Assembly: GCA_020057445.1 (NCBI GenBank)
Contig: JAGVFV010000102.1
Coordinates: 1 to 6,100 of the forward strand
Reading direction: 5' to 3'
DNA length: 6,100 nt
From: an archaeon
Lineage (GTDB): Archaea > Nanobdellota > Nanobdellia > Woesearchaeales > JAHJEM01
Shown here piece after piece: positions 1-5,462 of this stretch (position 1 is the first letter of the stretch; every line of letters starts with the position of its first letter). Under the pieces are notes generated by a model, which was not told the DNA's origin, made no database searches, and worked only from the letters and a program-made list of their open reading frames with translations. Made by a program: the position numbers and the translations under genes.

Positions 1-108
1 AAGAAGCTCAAGAAGCTCGACAAGGTCGCGTACATCAGGTTCGCATCAGTGTACAAGGAATTCGCAGATGTCGAGAGCTTTGCGAAGGAGATAGCGAAGC
101 TGAAATGA
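1..108 (+). CDS. nrdR: NrdR transcriptional repressor, C-terminal end (5' truncated by window)
   Basis: The frame is open from the first base and ends in TGA, giving 35 residues. They include LDKVAYIRFASVYKEF followed by ADVESFAKEI, which is the characteristic C-terminal stretch of the ATP-cone domain of NrdR. NrdR is known as a nucleotide-sensing repressor: a zinc-ribbon DNA-binding N-terminus plus an ATP-cone that binds ATP/dATP and shuts off ribonucleotide reductase genes when dATP is high. The zinc ribbon and most of the ATP-cone lie outside the window. The gene ends 48 bp before nrdJ on the same strand, which is the expected regulator-target arrangement. The identity rests on this short but very conserved tail and is strengthened by the neighbour. 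Confidence 0.9.
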   Translation, partial: KKLKKLDKVAYIRFASVYKEFADVESFAKEIAKLK

Positions 109-128
109 GTAAACATCGCTTAACAATC

Positions 129-144
129 TTTCAATATATTCAAC
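129..144. promoter_or_regulatory. NrdR-box-like AT palindrome between nrdR and nrdJ
   Basis: The 16 bases TTTCAATATATTCAAC carry the core CWATATATW of the bacterial NrdR box (consensus acaCwAtATaTwGtgt), but the closing G is C and the outer bases do not match. NrdR boxes normally come as tandem pairs; I see no second copy about 31 bp away on either side. The AATATATT core could instead be a weak TATA box, although at 24 nt before the ATG it is close for that and would leave the SD untranscribed. The assignment is tentative. Confidence 0.25.
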
Positions 145-151
145 AGAGGTG
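145..151 (+). promoter_or_regulatory. Shine-Dalgarno sequence of nrdJ
   Basis: AGAGGTG lies 5 nt before the ATG at 157 and contains the GGTG core usual for archaeal and bacterial anti-SD pairing. It supports ATG 157 as the start. It is the only convincing ribosome binding site in the window, as expected if nrdJ is an internal operon gene while the other genes are leaderless. Confidence 0.75.
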
Positions 152-156
152 TATCT

Positions 157-3100
157 ATGGCTGAAGGGCTTGAAGGCATTGTAACACACGAGATATATGT
201 CGCTCCTGACGGCATCCCGCGGGGTTCTGTCCCGTTTGTGGATCATGAGACATTTGCCCGTCTTCGAGAGTCTCTAGCAAAGACAAAGCATGTGAGCATG
301 ACGCCGAATGCGAGGAAGGTATTCAAGGAATACTATATCAAGGAACTGGAAGACGGCCGTGAAGAGACGGTCGAAGAGCGCTTTGCGGCAATCGCCATTG
401 ATATCTCCCAGGCAGAGATCCCTCATATTCGGAAAAAGAAGGGAGAGCCTGTCATGAACGATGGCTTGTCTGAAGAGGAATTAGGGCTTGTGCAGACTGT
501 AAGCCAGAAGATCTACGACCTGCAGGTCAGCGACTGTTTCCGCTTCAACACTCCTGCGAACATGAACATGGGACGCTGGACTGTGGATGAGACCGGAGAG
601 TTCAGGATGAAGACGCAGATGGGCTCAGCCTGCTTTGTCCTTCCTATCGACGACACGTTCGGCAACAGCGCTGAAGACCTTGGCGACGGCATCCTGTATG
701 CGTGGGTCGTGCAGCAGCTCATCCATAAGACAGGGGGAGGAACAGGATTTTCCTTTGCCCGCCTTCGCCCGAAGGGCAGTATCATCGGGTACAATCCAAG
801 AATCGATGGGAAGAAGACCATCCAATGGGAATCCACGCGCGGCATCTCGAGCGGATTCATCTCATTCCTTGAGAACATGTACGACCGTGCGACCCTGACA
901 GTGAAGCAGGGAAACACCCGCCGCGGTGCGAACATGGGCATCCAGCGGATCGACCATCCTGATTTCCTTGACCACATCTATGCGAAGTTTGGCATGACGA
1001 GCGCTGACCGTGAGGAGAAGATCACGAATTTCAACCTATCTGTCGCCATGACTGACGAGTTCATGAGGGCTGCGGAACAGGGGCATCACTATATTCTTCG
1101 AAATCCGCATCGCGTCCGTCTGCTCGGAGAGCAGTATGCTGCAGCGACGATCGATGATCTGTGCACAGAGGCAAGATTCCGTGAATTGCAGTCCATCAAC
1201 AAGGGAAATAAGCGTGATGCGGTGACGATTCCTTCGATGTACCTGCATGAGAACGGCAGGGATGTGGTCAATGCGTATGTCGGAGAGCCTATCGGTTTCG
1301 TTGATGATGGCATTGTGAAGATCGATGCGAGAAAGGTCATGGAGATGATCGCAAAGCTCGCCTGGGCAAATGGGGAACCCGGTGTCATCTTCATCGACAC
1401 GGTCAATGCGTACAATCCTGACCCTGCCCGCGGGAAGATAGAGGCGACGAATCCCTGTGGGGAACAGCCGCTATTCCCTTATGGCGCGTGCAATCTCGGC
1501 AGCATCAACCTTTCGAAATACGTCGTGCTCGACAGCGCCGGCGCGCACATCGACAGGGCGCGTCTCGAGGAAGATATCTCTTTTACGCTTCGCCTCCTTG
1601 ACAATGTGATCGACAGGAATGATTTTCCGTCGATAAAGATCCGACAGACCGTCGACTCGACAAGGAATGTCGGCCTTGGCTATATGGGCATTGCTGACGC
1701 CATGATGATGATGAAGGTGAGGTACGGCTCTCCAGAATCGTTCGCCATCGCAGAAGAATGGGCGAGCATCATGCATCGAGCTGCGAGAAAAGCCTCGCAC
1801 GATCTTGCAGAAGAAAGAGGAGCATATCCGCTCTGGGACGTGAGCATCTTCAATGCGGAGTCTCCTGCAGGAATCGCATTCTGTGAAAACATAGAAGGAC
1901 TATCCCATCCCATGGAGTATGACGTCGGCATCTTACGAAACAATTGCCAGACAACGCAAGCGCCGACAGGCACGATCTCTCGGACAGCAAGCTGCTCGTT
2001 TGGCATCGAGCCTGCATTCAGCCTTGTCTACATGTCAAACGTGATGAACATGCAGCTCTTGGACGTGAATCCAGGATTCCTCTCGGTATTGAACCATCTC
2101 GGCCTAGTGAACGACCGCATCACTCCCTACCTGAGCAGCTTCACGGTTGTGCGCGAAAAAGAAGGAAAATATGATGTCCTGAAGGACATTGTCCCAAATC
2201 CAGACGTGCCTGAAGATGTCAGGCCGCAGCTTGACCTGCTTGCCGCAGTCGCCCTGAATCGGGGGACTGTAGATCTTCCTTCCTTCGAGTCAGCGACAGA
2301 TGGCAAGGAGCGGTTACGGCAGAAACGCATCCGCGATCAGATCGAGCGCATCCCGCAGGATTGGCGGGAAGTCATGGTGACTGCTGTGCATGATTCTGAC
2401 ATCAGCTATGAGGCGCATGTCGACCTGCAGGCAGCGTTCCAGAAGTACAATGACAGCGCAATCTCAAAGACCATCAACATGCCAAACGGTGTGTCTCCTG
2501 AGGATATCATGCATGCGTATTTCACAGCGTGGAAAAAAGGTCTCAAAGGAATGACAGTGTATCGTGAGGGAAGCAGGGAGTCCCAGGTATTGTCCCGTTT
2601 CCAGATGGCTGCCGCGGAAGCAGGAGAGAAGTACACGCGTCCTGCTGTGCAGAGGGGATTCACCATACAGCTTCCTCTGGGATGGGTGCACACGAATGGA
2701 GCTGTGGAATATGACAAGCAGAATCCGATCGATTATGATCCGCCGATGGTATTCACGACGATTGCGTATGATCCGCTTGTGGGAAAGGTCAACAGCGTCT
2801 TCATCGAGGTGGGTCTAGGCGACCAGCAGCTTGACGCTGCGAAGAACCATCTTGCGATCGAGCTCTCCCATTCGCTGAAGGCGGGCGATACTAAGAAAGA
2901 GCTCGAGAGGATCATCAATGACCGCGAGCGCCATCGGACTGTCGGCGCTGTCGGCATCATGTATGACGGCGTAAACCGTGACATGCGCTCGCAGGTGGCA
3001 AATGACACGATCCCGAACGCGATTTTGAAGAGCCTGTACTTCCTCAAGTACGTGACAGGCCAGTTCGAGGATTTCAGCGACGCAGGGATCAGCGAAAGAT

Positions 3101-3261
3101 ACATGGCGCACCGCGTGGGAAACGTGACCCTTAGAGAAGTTGTCAGCACGAAAGGAGAGATCAAGTTCCAGCAGGCAGAAGGACTGCCGAGCATCTTCCC
3201 GCAAGGATACGTGCTCAAGCTCTCTGATGGCGAGTATAAATTGCCGTGTCCGAGCTGCTAG
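157..3261 (+). CDS. nrdJ: Adenosylcobalamin-dependent (class II) ribonucleoside reductase NrdJ
   Basis: This 1034-residue cytosolic enzyme reduces ribonucleotides to deoxyribonucleotides using a cobalamin-generated thiyl radical. Visible landmarks are an N-terminal RNR region (about 45-125); SACFVLP with C159; the glycine-rich TGGGTGFSF (192-200); NPCGE (432-436) with N432, the radical cysteine C434 and E436; C445, exactly 11 residues later, pairing with C159 as the redox couple (the spacing known in Thermotoga NrdJ); the phosphate-binding PTGTIS (603-608); and QAAFQKYNDSAISKTIN (about 758-774). The tail ends CPSC (C1031/C1034), the mobile reductant pair. A TSCPD-like domain (about 865-965) has NDT where the family usually has a CPD-type motif. 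Residues about 663-735 look like an insertion relative to shorter NrdJ. No ATP-cone or intein is visible. It follows nrdR, so repression by NrdR is expected. The start is set by the SD at 145-151. Confidence 0.97.
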   Translation: MAEGLEGIVTHEIYVAPDGIPRGSVPFVDHETFARLRESLAKTKHVSMTPNARKVFKEYYIKELEDGREETVEERFAAIAIDISQAEIPHIRKKKGEPVMNDGLSEEELGLVQTVSQKIYDLQVSDCFRFNTPANMNMGRWTVDETGEFRMKTQMGSACFVLPIDDTFGNSAEDLGDGILYAWVVQQLIHKTGGGTGFSFARLRPKGSIIGYNPRIDGKKTIQWESTRGISSGFISFLENMYDRATLTVKQGNTRRGANMGIQRIDHPDFLDHIYAKFGMTSADREEKITNFNLSVAMTDEFMRAAEQGHHYILRNPHRVRLLGEQYAAATIDDLCTEARFRELQSINKGNKRDAVTIPSMYLHENGRDVVNAYVGEPIGFVDDGIVKIDARKVMEMIAKLAWANGEPGVIFIDTVNAYNPDPARGKIEATNPCGEQPLFPYGACNLGSINLSKYVVLDSAGAHIDRARLEEDISFTLRLLDNVIDRNDFPSIKIRQTVDSTRNVGLGYMGIADAMMMMKVRYGSPESFAIAEEWASIMHRAARKASHDLAEERGAYPLWDVSIFNAESPAGIAFCENIEGLSHPMEYDVGILRNNCQTTQAPTGTISRTASCSFGIEPAFSLVYMSNVMNMQLLDVNPGFLSVLNHLGLVNDRITPYLSSFTVVREKEGKYDVLKDIVPNPDVPEDVRPQLDLLAAVALNRGTVDLPSFESATDGKERLRQKRIRDQIERIPQDWREVMVTAVHDSDISYEAHVDLQAAFQKYNDSAISKTINMPNGVSPEDIMHAYFTAWKKGLKGMTVYREGSRESQVLSRFQMAAAEAGEKYTRPAVQRGFTIQLPLGWVHTNGAVEYDKQNPIDYDPPMVFTTIAYDPLVGKVNSVFIEVGLGDQQLDAAKNHLAIELSHSLKAGDTKKELERIINDRERHRTVGAVGIMYDGVNRDMRSQVANDTIPNAILKSLYFLKYVTGQFEDFSDAGISERYMAHRVGNVTLREVVSTKGEIKFQQAEGLPSIFPQGYVLKLSDGEYKLPCPSC

Positions 3262-3292
3262 TATTTGCGAAGGCGACAGAATTTGAATTGTC

Positions 3293-3577
3293 CTAGAAGT
3301 CGAACGAGACTGAGATACCATACTGCCTGATCGCGACTCTGTATTTGCCAAGATCGAAGATGACCCTGTCCTTACGGTAGCGGCCGTGCAGTGTCGCAAG
3401 GGTGAAATTCCTCTTTGTGACGTCGCAAGTGAAGTAGGGTTCCAGGTCAATATTAGGCAGGGTGATCATCTGCGCTTTCTCTTCTTGCCTGTATTGCAGG
3501 ATGCTGCGAAGGTCGATCCTATCAGCATGCACAGGTGTCAGGGAAAGGCTTCCTGCAAGGAGGGTTTCAAGGAGCAT
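3293..3577 (-). CDS. Small hypothetical protein with a signal-peptide-like N-terminus
   Basis: This 94-residue protein of unrecognised family is read from ATG 3577 to TAG at 3293-3295. The first 18 residues (MLLETLLAGSLSLTPVHA) are hydrophobic and end in a possible AxA-like cleavage site before DR, though they lack the usual N-terminal positive charge. The rest is polar, alternating and aromatic (for example DLEPYFTCDV, RVIFDLGKYRVAI, ending GISVSFDF), suggesting a small beta-rich exported or surface protein with one cysteine in the mature part. Codon choice resembles nrdJ (many C/G third positions). It is convergent with nrdJ (31 bp gap) and divergent from the phosphatase gene. A TATA-like box 32 nt upstream of the ATG supports a near-leaderless start. 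No function can be assigned; it could be a non-coding open frame, but promoter, composition and layout argue for a real gene. Confidence 0.55.
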   Translation of the reverse strand: MLLETLLAGSLSLTPVHADRIDLRSILQYRQEEKAQMITLPNIDLEPYFTCDVTKRNFTLATLHGRYRKDRVIFDLGKYRVAIRQYGISVSFDF

Positions 3578-3601
3578 AATCTGGGGAAATATCCGCTCCT
3601 T

Positions 3602-3612
3602 CTTATAAATAT
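3602..3612 (-). promoter_or_regulatory. TATA-like box of the small minus-strand gene
   Basis: On the minus strand this reads ATATTTATAAG; the TTTATAAG part (3609 to 3602) starts 32 nt before the ATG at 3577, the spacing expected for an archaeal promoter with a start at or just after the transcription start. No Shine-Dalgarno sequence precedes the ATG. The box lies beside the plus-strand promoter of the phosphatase gene, making a compact divergent promoter. Confidence 0.5.
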
Positions 3613-3615
3613 TGT

Positions 3616-3630
3616 CGAAACCTTTTTAAG
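3616..3630 (+). promoter_or_regulatory. BRE/TATA promoter of the phosphatase gene
   Basis: CGAAACC followed by TTTTTAAG matches the archaeal BRE plus TATA pattern. The T-run begins at 3623, exactly 30 nt before ATG 3653, so transcription should begin at or very near the start codon (leaderless mRNA). The box TTATAAAT at 3603-3610 could be an alternative plus-strand TATA element with a short leader. Confidence 0.55.
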
Positions 3631-3652
3631 ACAAGAGCATTGGAAGTGGGAA

Positions 3653-4129
3653 ATGAAAGTCCTTTTCGTCTGCAAAGAAAATGTCTTTCGCAGTGTCACT
3701 GCGGAATATTGTCTGCGGGATTATGCGCAGAAGAACAACATTCTTGATATCGAGGCTGCTTCTGCAGGGATCCACGCGCGCTGGGAGCCAGTCGCCCCGC
3801 AGACGAGGAATCGGCTGAAGAAGCACGGCATCATCATCGGAAGGCATCGGCAGGTCCGCCTGTCTGCGGATCTATTGACCAAGTTCGATCTTGTCGTCGC
3901 GATGGGCCTGAACCATCAGCAGTTCATCAAGGAGAAGTTCGGAAAGGACGTGCCCTTGTTCAATGAGATCGCGTATGGAACGAAGACAGGCGTGCTTGAT
4001 GTGGACGAGGTCATGCCGCGCTGGTACCTGCACCTGAGGAAGTCGGCAGAGCACATCAGGTGGACGGTAGATTACATCCATGAGGCCATGCCATCGTTTG
4101 TGCAGAATGCGGGAAAGTTCGTGAAGTGA
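3653..4129 (+). CDS. Low-molecular-weight protein-tyrosine-phosphatase family protein
   Basis: This 158-residue cytosolic protein has the LMW-PTP/arsenate-reductase-type fold signature. The N-terminal strand MKVLFVC leads into the phosphate loop VCKENVFRS (C7-x5-R13-S14), with C7 the expected nucleophile. ASAG (36-39), PVAPQTRNRLKKHGI (46-60), a following RHRQVRL and DLVVAMGLNHQQF (79-91) follow the family order. Two features are odd: the loop has Val-Phe before Arg where most members have a Cys, and the late DP motif holding the general acid is replaced by LDVDEVMP, so D116 or D118 is the best candidate acid. Substrate is unknown: phosphotyrosine, arsenate or a small phosphate ester are all possible. 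The frame is open upstream to 3386, but that part does not look like protein and overlaps the minus-strand gene; the BRE/TATA 30 nt before ATG 3653 supports the shorter start. Confidence 0.85.
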   Translation: MKVLFVCKENVFRSVTAEYCLRDYAQKNNILDIEAASAGIHARWEPVAPQTRNRLKKHGIIIGRHRQVRLSADLLTKFDLVVAMGLNHQQFIKEKFGKDVPLFNEIAYGTKTGVLDVDEVMPRWYLHLRKSAEHIRWTVDYIHEAMPSFVQNAGKFVK

Positions 4130-4167
4130 ATCAGAAGCGAGTCACTTGATAAGTGCACGGGATAATG

Positions 4168-4182
4168 CTCCCTTTTCTGTTC
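4168..4182 (+). terminator. Weak pyrimidine-rich terminator after the phosphatase gene
   Basis: CTCCCTTTTCTGTT lies about 40 nt after the phosphatase stop codon. Archaeal RNA polymerase can terminate at short T-rich tracts without a hairpin. The tract is short, so the call is weak. A 5-bp hairpin (CACTT-gat-AAGTG, 4143-4155) sits just upstream but is not directly followed by a T-run. Confidence 0.25.
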
Positions 4183-4189
4183 AATGGTG

Positions 4190-4223
4190 AGGTGACTACA
4201 TAATAGCCAACATGTAGTCACCT
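4190..4223. repeat. 12-bp perfect inverted repeat upstream of fic1 (operator candidate)
   Basis: The arms AGGTGACTACAT (4190-4201) and ATGTAGTCACCT (4212-4223) are perfect reverse complements separated by 10 nt, so the arm centres are 22 bp apart, about two helical turns. The right arm recurs at 4243-4254 and its 9-bp core again at 5194-5225. Placement just upstream of the BRE/TATA of fic1 suggests a dimeric protein-binding site. A cruciform or cassette end is an alternative. Confidence 0.8.
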
Positions 4224-4226
4224 AAG

Positions 4227-4244
4227 CGAAAATTATTTAAATAT
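4227..4244 (+). promoter_or_regulatory. BRE/TATA promoter of the first Fic gene
   Basis: CGAAAA (4227-4232) followed by TTATTTAAATAT reads as an archaeal BRE and TATA box. The TATA part begins at 4234-4236, which is 28-30 nt before ATG 4264 but only 19-21 nt before ATG 4255. This favours the second ATG as a leaderless start. The box is sandwiched between two copies of the GTAGTCACC repeat. Confidence 0.6.
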
Positions 4245-4254
4245 GTAGTCACCT
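4243..4254 (+). repeat. Third ATGTAGTCACCT copy between TATA box and start codon of fic1
   Basis: The sequence is identical to 4212-4223, also sharing the next base (13 bp in all), and is displaced by 31 bp, about three helical turns, in the same orientation. It overlaps the last bases of the TATA box and covers the region where RNA polymerase loads, so a protein bound here should block initiation. This is a direct sequence observation; the repressor role is inference. Confidence 0.75.
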
Positions 4255-4263
4255 ATGTATTGT

Positions 4264-5220
4264 ATGCATGTCGAAATACGAAAGGAAGGAAAGAAGAAAA
4301 AGTATTATCTGTCGCATTCTTATAGAGAGGGAAAAAAGATATACAAGCTCAGGAAGTATCTTGGGCAAGAGTTAAGGGCAGGACTTCTCGAGGAGCGCAG
4401 AGTCATTGCAGAGAAACTCATCCTTGAGGAGATCCACAGATACAACATCATTGAGGATCCTCTTCAGGTTGTGCTCTCAGGAGAAGAAATCGATAGGATA
4501 AGACTATTAGAGAAGCAGATAACGTTAAAGATTTCGCACCTGTCAAAGGAAGATTGGAAGACATTCTCAAGATTATTCACGTACAACACCAATGCTATTG
4601 AAGGAAGCAAGCTCAACATCAAAGAAGTCCAAGGATTGCTGGAAAAAGATAAATGGCCTGACAAATCCAAAGAAGACATTGCAGAGGCATATGGTGTTGA
4701 CGAGGCCATAAGATATATACGGACGACGAAGGAACATCTCTCCATTGAACTCATCAAGACGTTACACAGGATCGTGTTCAAGAATTCCGGACAACGTGCG
4801 GGATTATTCAGAAAGAAGGGTGAAGACGTCGTTGTCATGACTGATGATGGCGTCATCGTCCATGAAGGCGCGCCGCAGCCACGGATCAACCATCTTCTCA
4901 AAAAGTTAGTGGATTGGTATGAACAGAACAAGAATAAGTATCCTGCTTTGGTCTTGGCAGCGGTCATCCATAACCAGTTCGAGAACATTCACCCATTTTC
5001 CGACGGAAACGGCAGGGTCGGACGGATACTTCTCAACAATATTCTTTTGAAACACGGTTTTCCGCCGCTGAACATAGACTTCAAGAACAGGGCAAAATAT
5101 TATGCATCATTGCAGGAATACGAGAATAACCACGATCTCAAGCCCACGATAGAACTATACGTGAAAGAGTACGCTTCCTTAAAGAGACAATTGGGTGACT
5201 ACAAGCAACGGGAAAAGTAG
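4264..5220 (+). CDS. Fic-domain protein (AMP-transferase type) with built-in inhibitory motif
   Basis: The protein has 318 residues from ATG 4264 (321 from the alternative ATG 4255). The Fic core HPFSDGNGRVGR spans 243-254, with catalytic H243, metal-binding D247 and the phosphate-binding GNGR; this matches the canonical HPFx[D/E]GNGRxxR and predicts transfer of AMP from ATP to a protein hydroxyl. TNAIEG (T109-xxx-E113-G114) matches the [S/T]xxxE[G/N] inhibitory motif lying before the core, as in class II Fic proteins, so the protein should be self-inhibited rather than needing an antitoxin. AGLFRKKG with VVVM (about 179-192) is the substrate flap. Residues 1-34 form a basic/aromatic module (KKYYL, R.GKK, KYLG) shared with the next gene. 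Start choice rests on TATA spacing and alignment with the downstream paralogue's Met. GTAGTCACC repeats flank both ends of the gene. Target protein unknown. Confidence 0.9.
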   Translation: MHVEIRKEGKKKKYYLSHSYREGKKIYKLRKYLGQELRAGLLEERRVIAEKLILEEIHRYNIIEDPLQVVLSGEEIDRIRLLEKQITLKISHLSKEDWKTFSRLFTYNTNAIEGSKLNIKEVQGLLEKDKWPDKSKEDIAEAYGVDEAIRYIRTTKEHLSIELIKTLHRIVFKNSGQRAGLFRKKGEDVVVMTDDGVIVHEGAPQPRINHLLKKLVDWYEQNKNKYPALVLAAVIHNQFENIHPFSDGNGRVGRILLNNILLKHGFPPLNIDFKNRAKYYASLQEYENNHDLKPTIELYVKEYASLKRQLGDYKQREK

Positions 5221-5225
5221 TCACC
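5194..5225. repeat. Inverted GGTGACTAC/GTAGTCACC pair over the fic1 stop codon
   Basis: GGTGACTAC (5194-5202, encoding Gly-Asp-Tyr near the C-terminus) and GTAGTCACC (5217-5225, containing the TAG stop) are perfect 9-bp reverse complements with a 14-nt spacer. It is the same word as upstream of the gene. It could form an RNA hairpin at the end of the message, bind the same regulator, or mark a cassette boundary. Confidence 0.75.
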
Positions 5226-5309
5226 TGACTTCCCGCGCTCCGTCGATTTCTTCGCAGGCGAGAAGGCGATGACGTGATGTGTTCGTTTCGACCGGAATAG
5301 GTCTGATGC

Positions 5310-5327
5310 TTTTTTTCTTCCTTTATT
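5310..5327 (+). terminator. T-rich archaeal-type terminator after fic1
   Basis: A run of seven T followed by CTTCCTTTATT lies about 90 nt after the fic1 stop and before the promoter of the next gene. A poly-T tract alone is enough for intrinsic termination by archaeal RNA polymerase. No stable hairpin directly precedes it. It would separate the two Fic genes into independent transcripts. Confidence 0.45.
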
Positions 5328-5415
5328 GTCAAGTCTATCCATTCCTCAATATCCATTAGAAAGTATCCAATCCTTCTCGATTCTCTTGACACATCTGCAA
5401 CTGTACGTCACATTT

Positions 5416-5424
5416 CTTATAAAA
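5416..5424 (-). promoter_or_regulatory. Possible minus-strand TATA-like box, divergent from second Fic gene
   Basis: The minus strand reads TTTTATAAG, placed nearly symmetrically with the plus-strand TATA box inside the inverted repeat. Starts 30-32 nt away would be ATG 5394 (a 12-codon frame) or GTG 5392 (an 84-codon frame running antisense into the end of fic1). Neither frame is convincing as a protein, so this box may be chance AT-richness or may drive a non-coding/antisense transcript. Confidence 0.25.
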
Positions 5425-5432
5425 TACCAACA

Positions 5433-5440
5433 TTTATATA
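5433..5440 (+). promoter_or_regulatory. TATA box of the second Fic gene
   Basis: TTTATATA begins exactly 30 nt before ATG 5463, predicting a leaderless transcript; no Shine-Dalgarno sequence lies before the ATG (the preceding bases are pyrimidine-rich). The downstream flank is occupied by TGTGACGTA, one arm of the inverted repeat. Confidence 0.6.
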
Positions 5441-5462
5441 TTTGTGACGTATACTCTCTTTT

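Larger units (their letters stand above)
5404..5451. repeat. Inverted repeat TACGTCACA/TGTGACGTA around the second Fic promoter
   Basis: TACGTCACA (5404-5412) and TGTGACGTA (5443-5451) are perfect 9-bp reverse complements with a 30-nt AT-rich spacer holding the TATA box of the second Fic gene and a minus-strand TATA-like box. The right arm sits immediately downstream of the plus-strand TATA, just where the third repeat copy sits in fic1. The arms share the GTCAC core with the fic1 repeat but are otherwise different. Likely an operator; inference. Confidence 0.65.

Noticed and set aside
2815..3450. Long minus-strand open frame opposite the 3' end of nrdJ (211 codons), and similar frames opposite nrdJ
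   Set aside because: nrdJ is unmistakable on the plus strand; these are antisense shadows with low-complexity Ser/Arg-rich translations.
3386..3652. 89-codon upstream extension of the phosphatase frame
   Set aside because: It overlaps the minus-strand gene, does not resemble protein of this family, and the BRE/TATA box lies inside it, 30 nt before the better start at 3653.
4143..4155. Small hairpin CACTT-gat-AAGTG after the phosphatase gene
   Set aside because: Only five base pairs and no T-run directly after it; too weak to call a terminator or structured RNA.
5268..5280. TGACGTGA near the second Fic promoter, resembling its operator arm
   Set aside because: Only six bases (TGACGT) agree with the arm, and it is 130 bp away on its own; chance is a sufficient explanation.
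5138..5392. 84-codon minus-strand frame starting GTG 5392, with a TATA-like box 32 nt upstream
   Set aside because: Its last third is antisense to the end of fic1, the middle is Arg/Ser-rich, and the other two minus-strand frames are also open over 5226-5300, so openness is uninformative. I cannot separate a small gene or remnant from chance.
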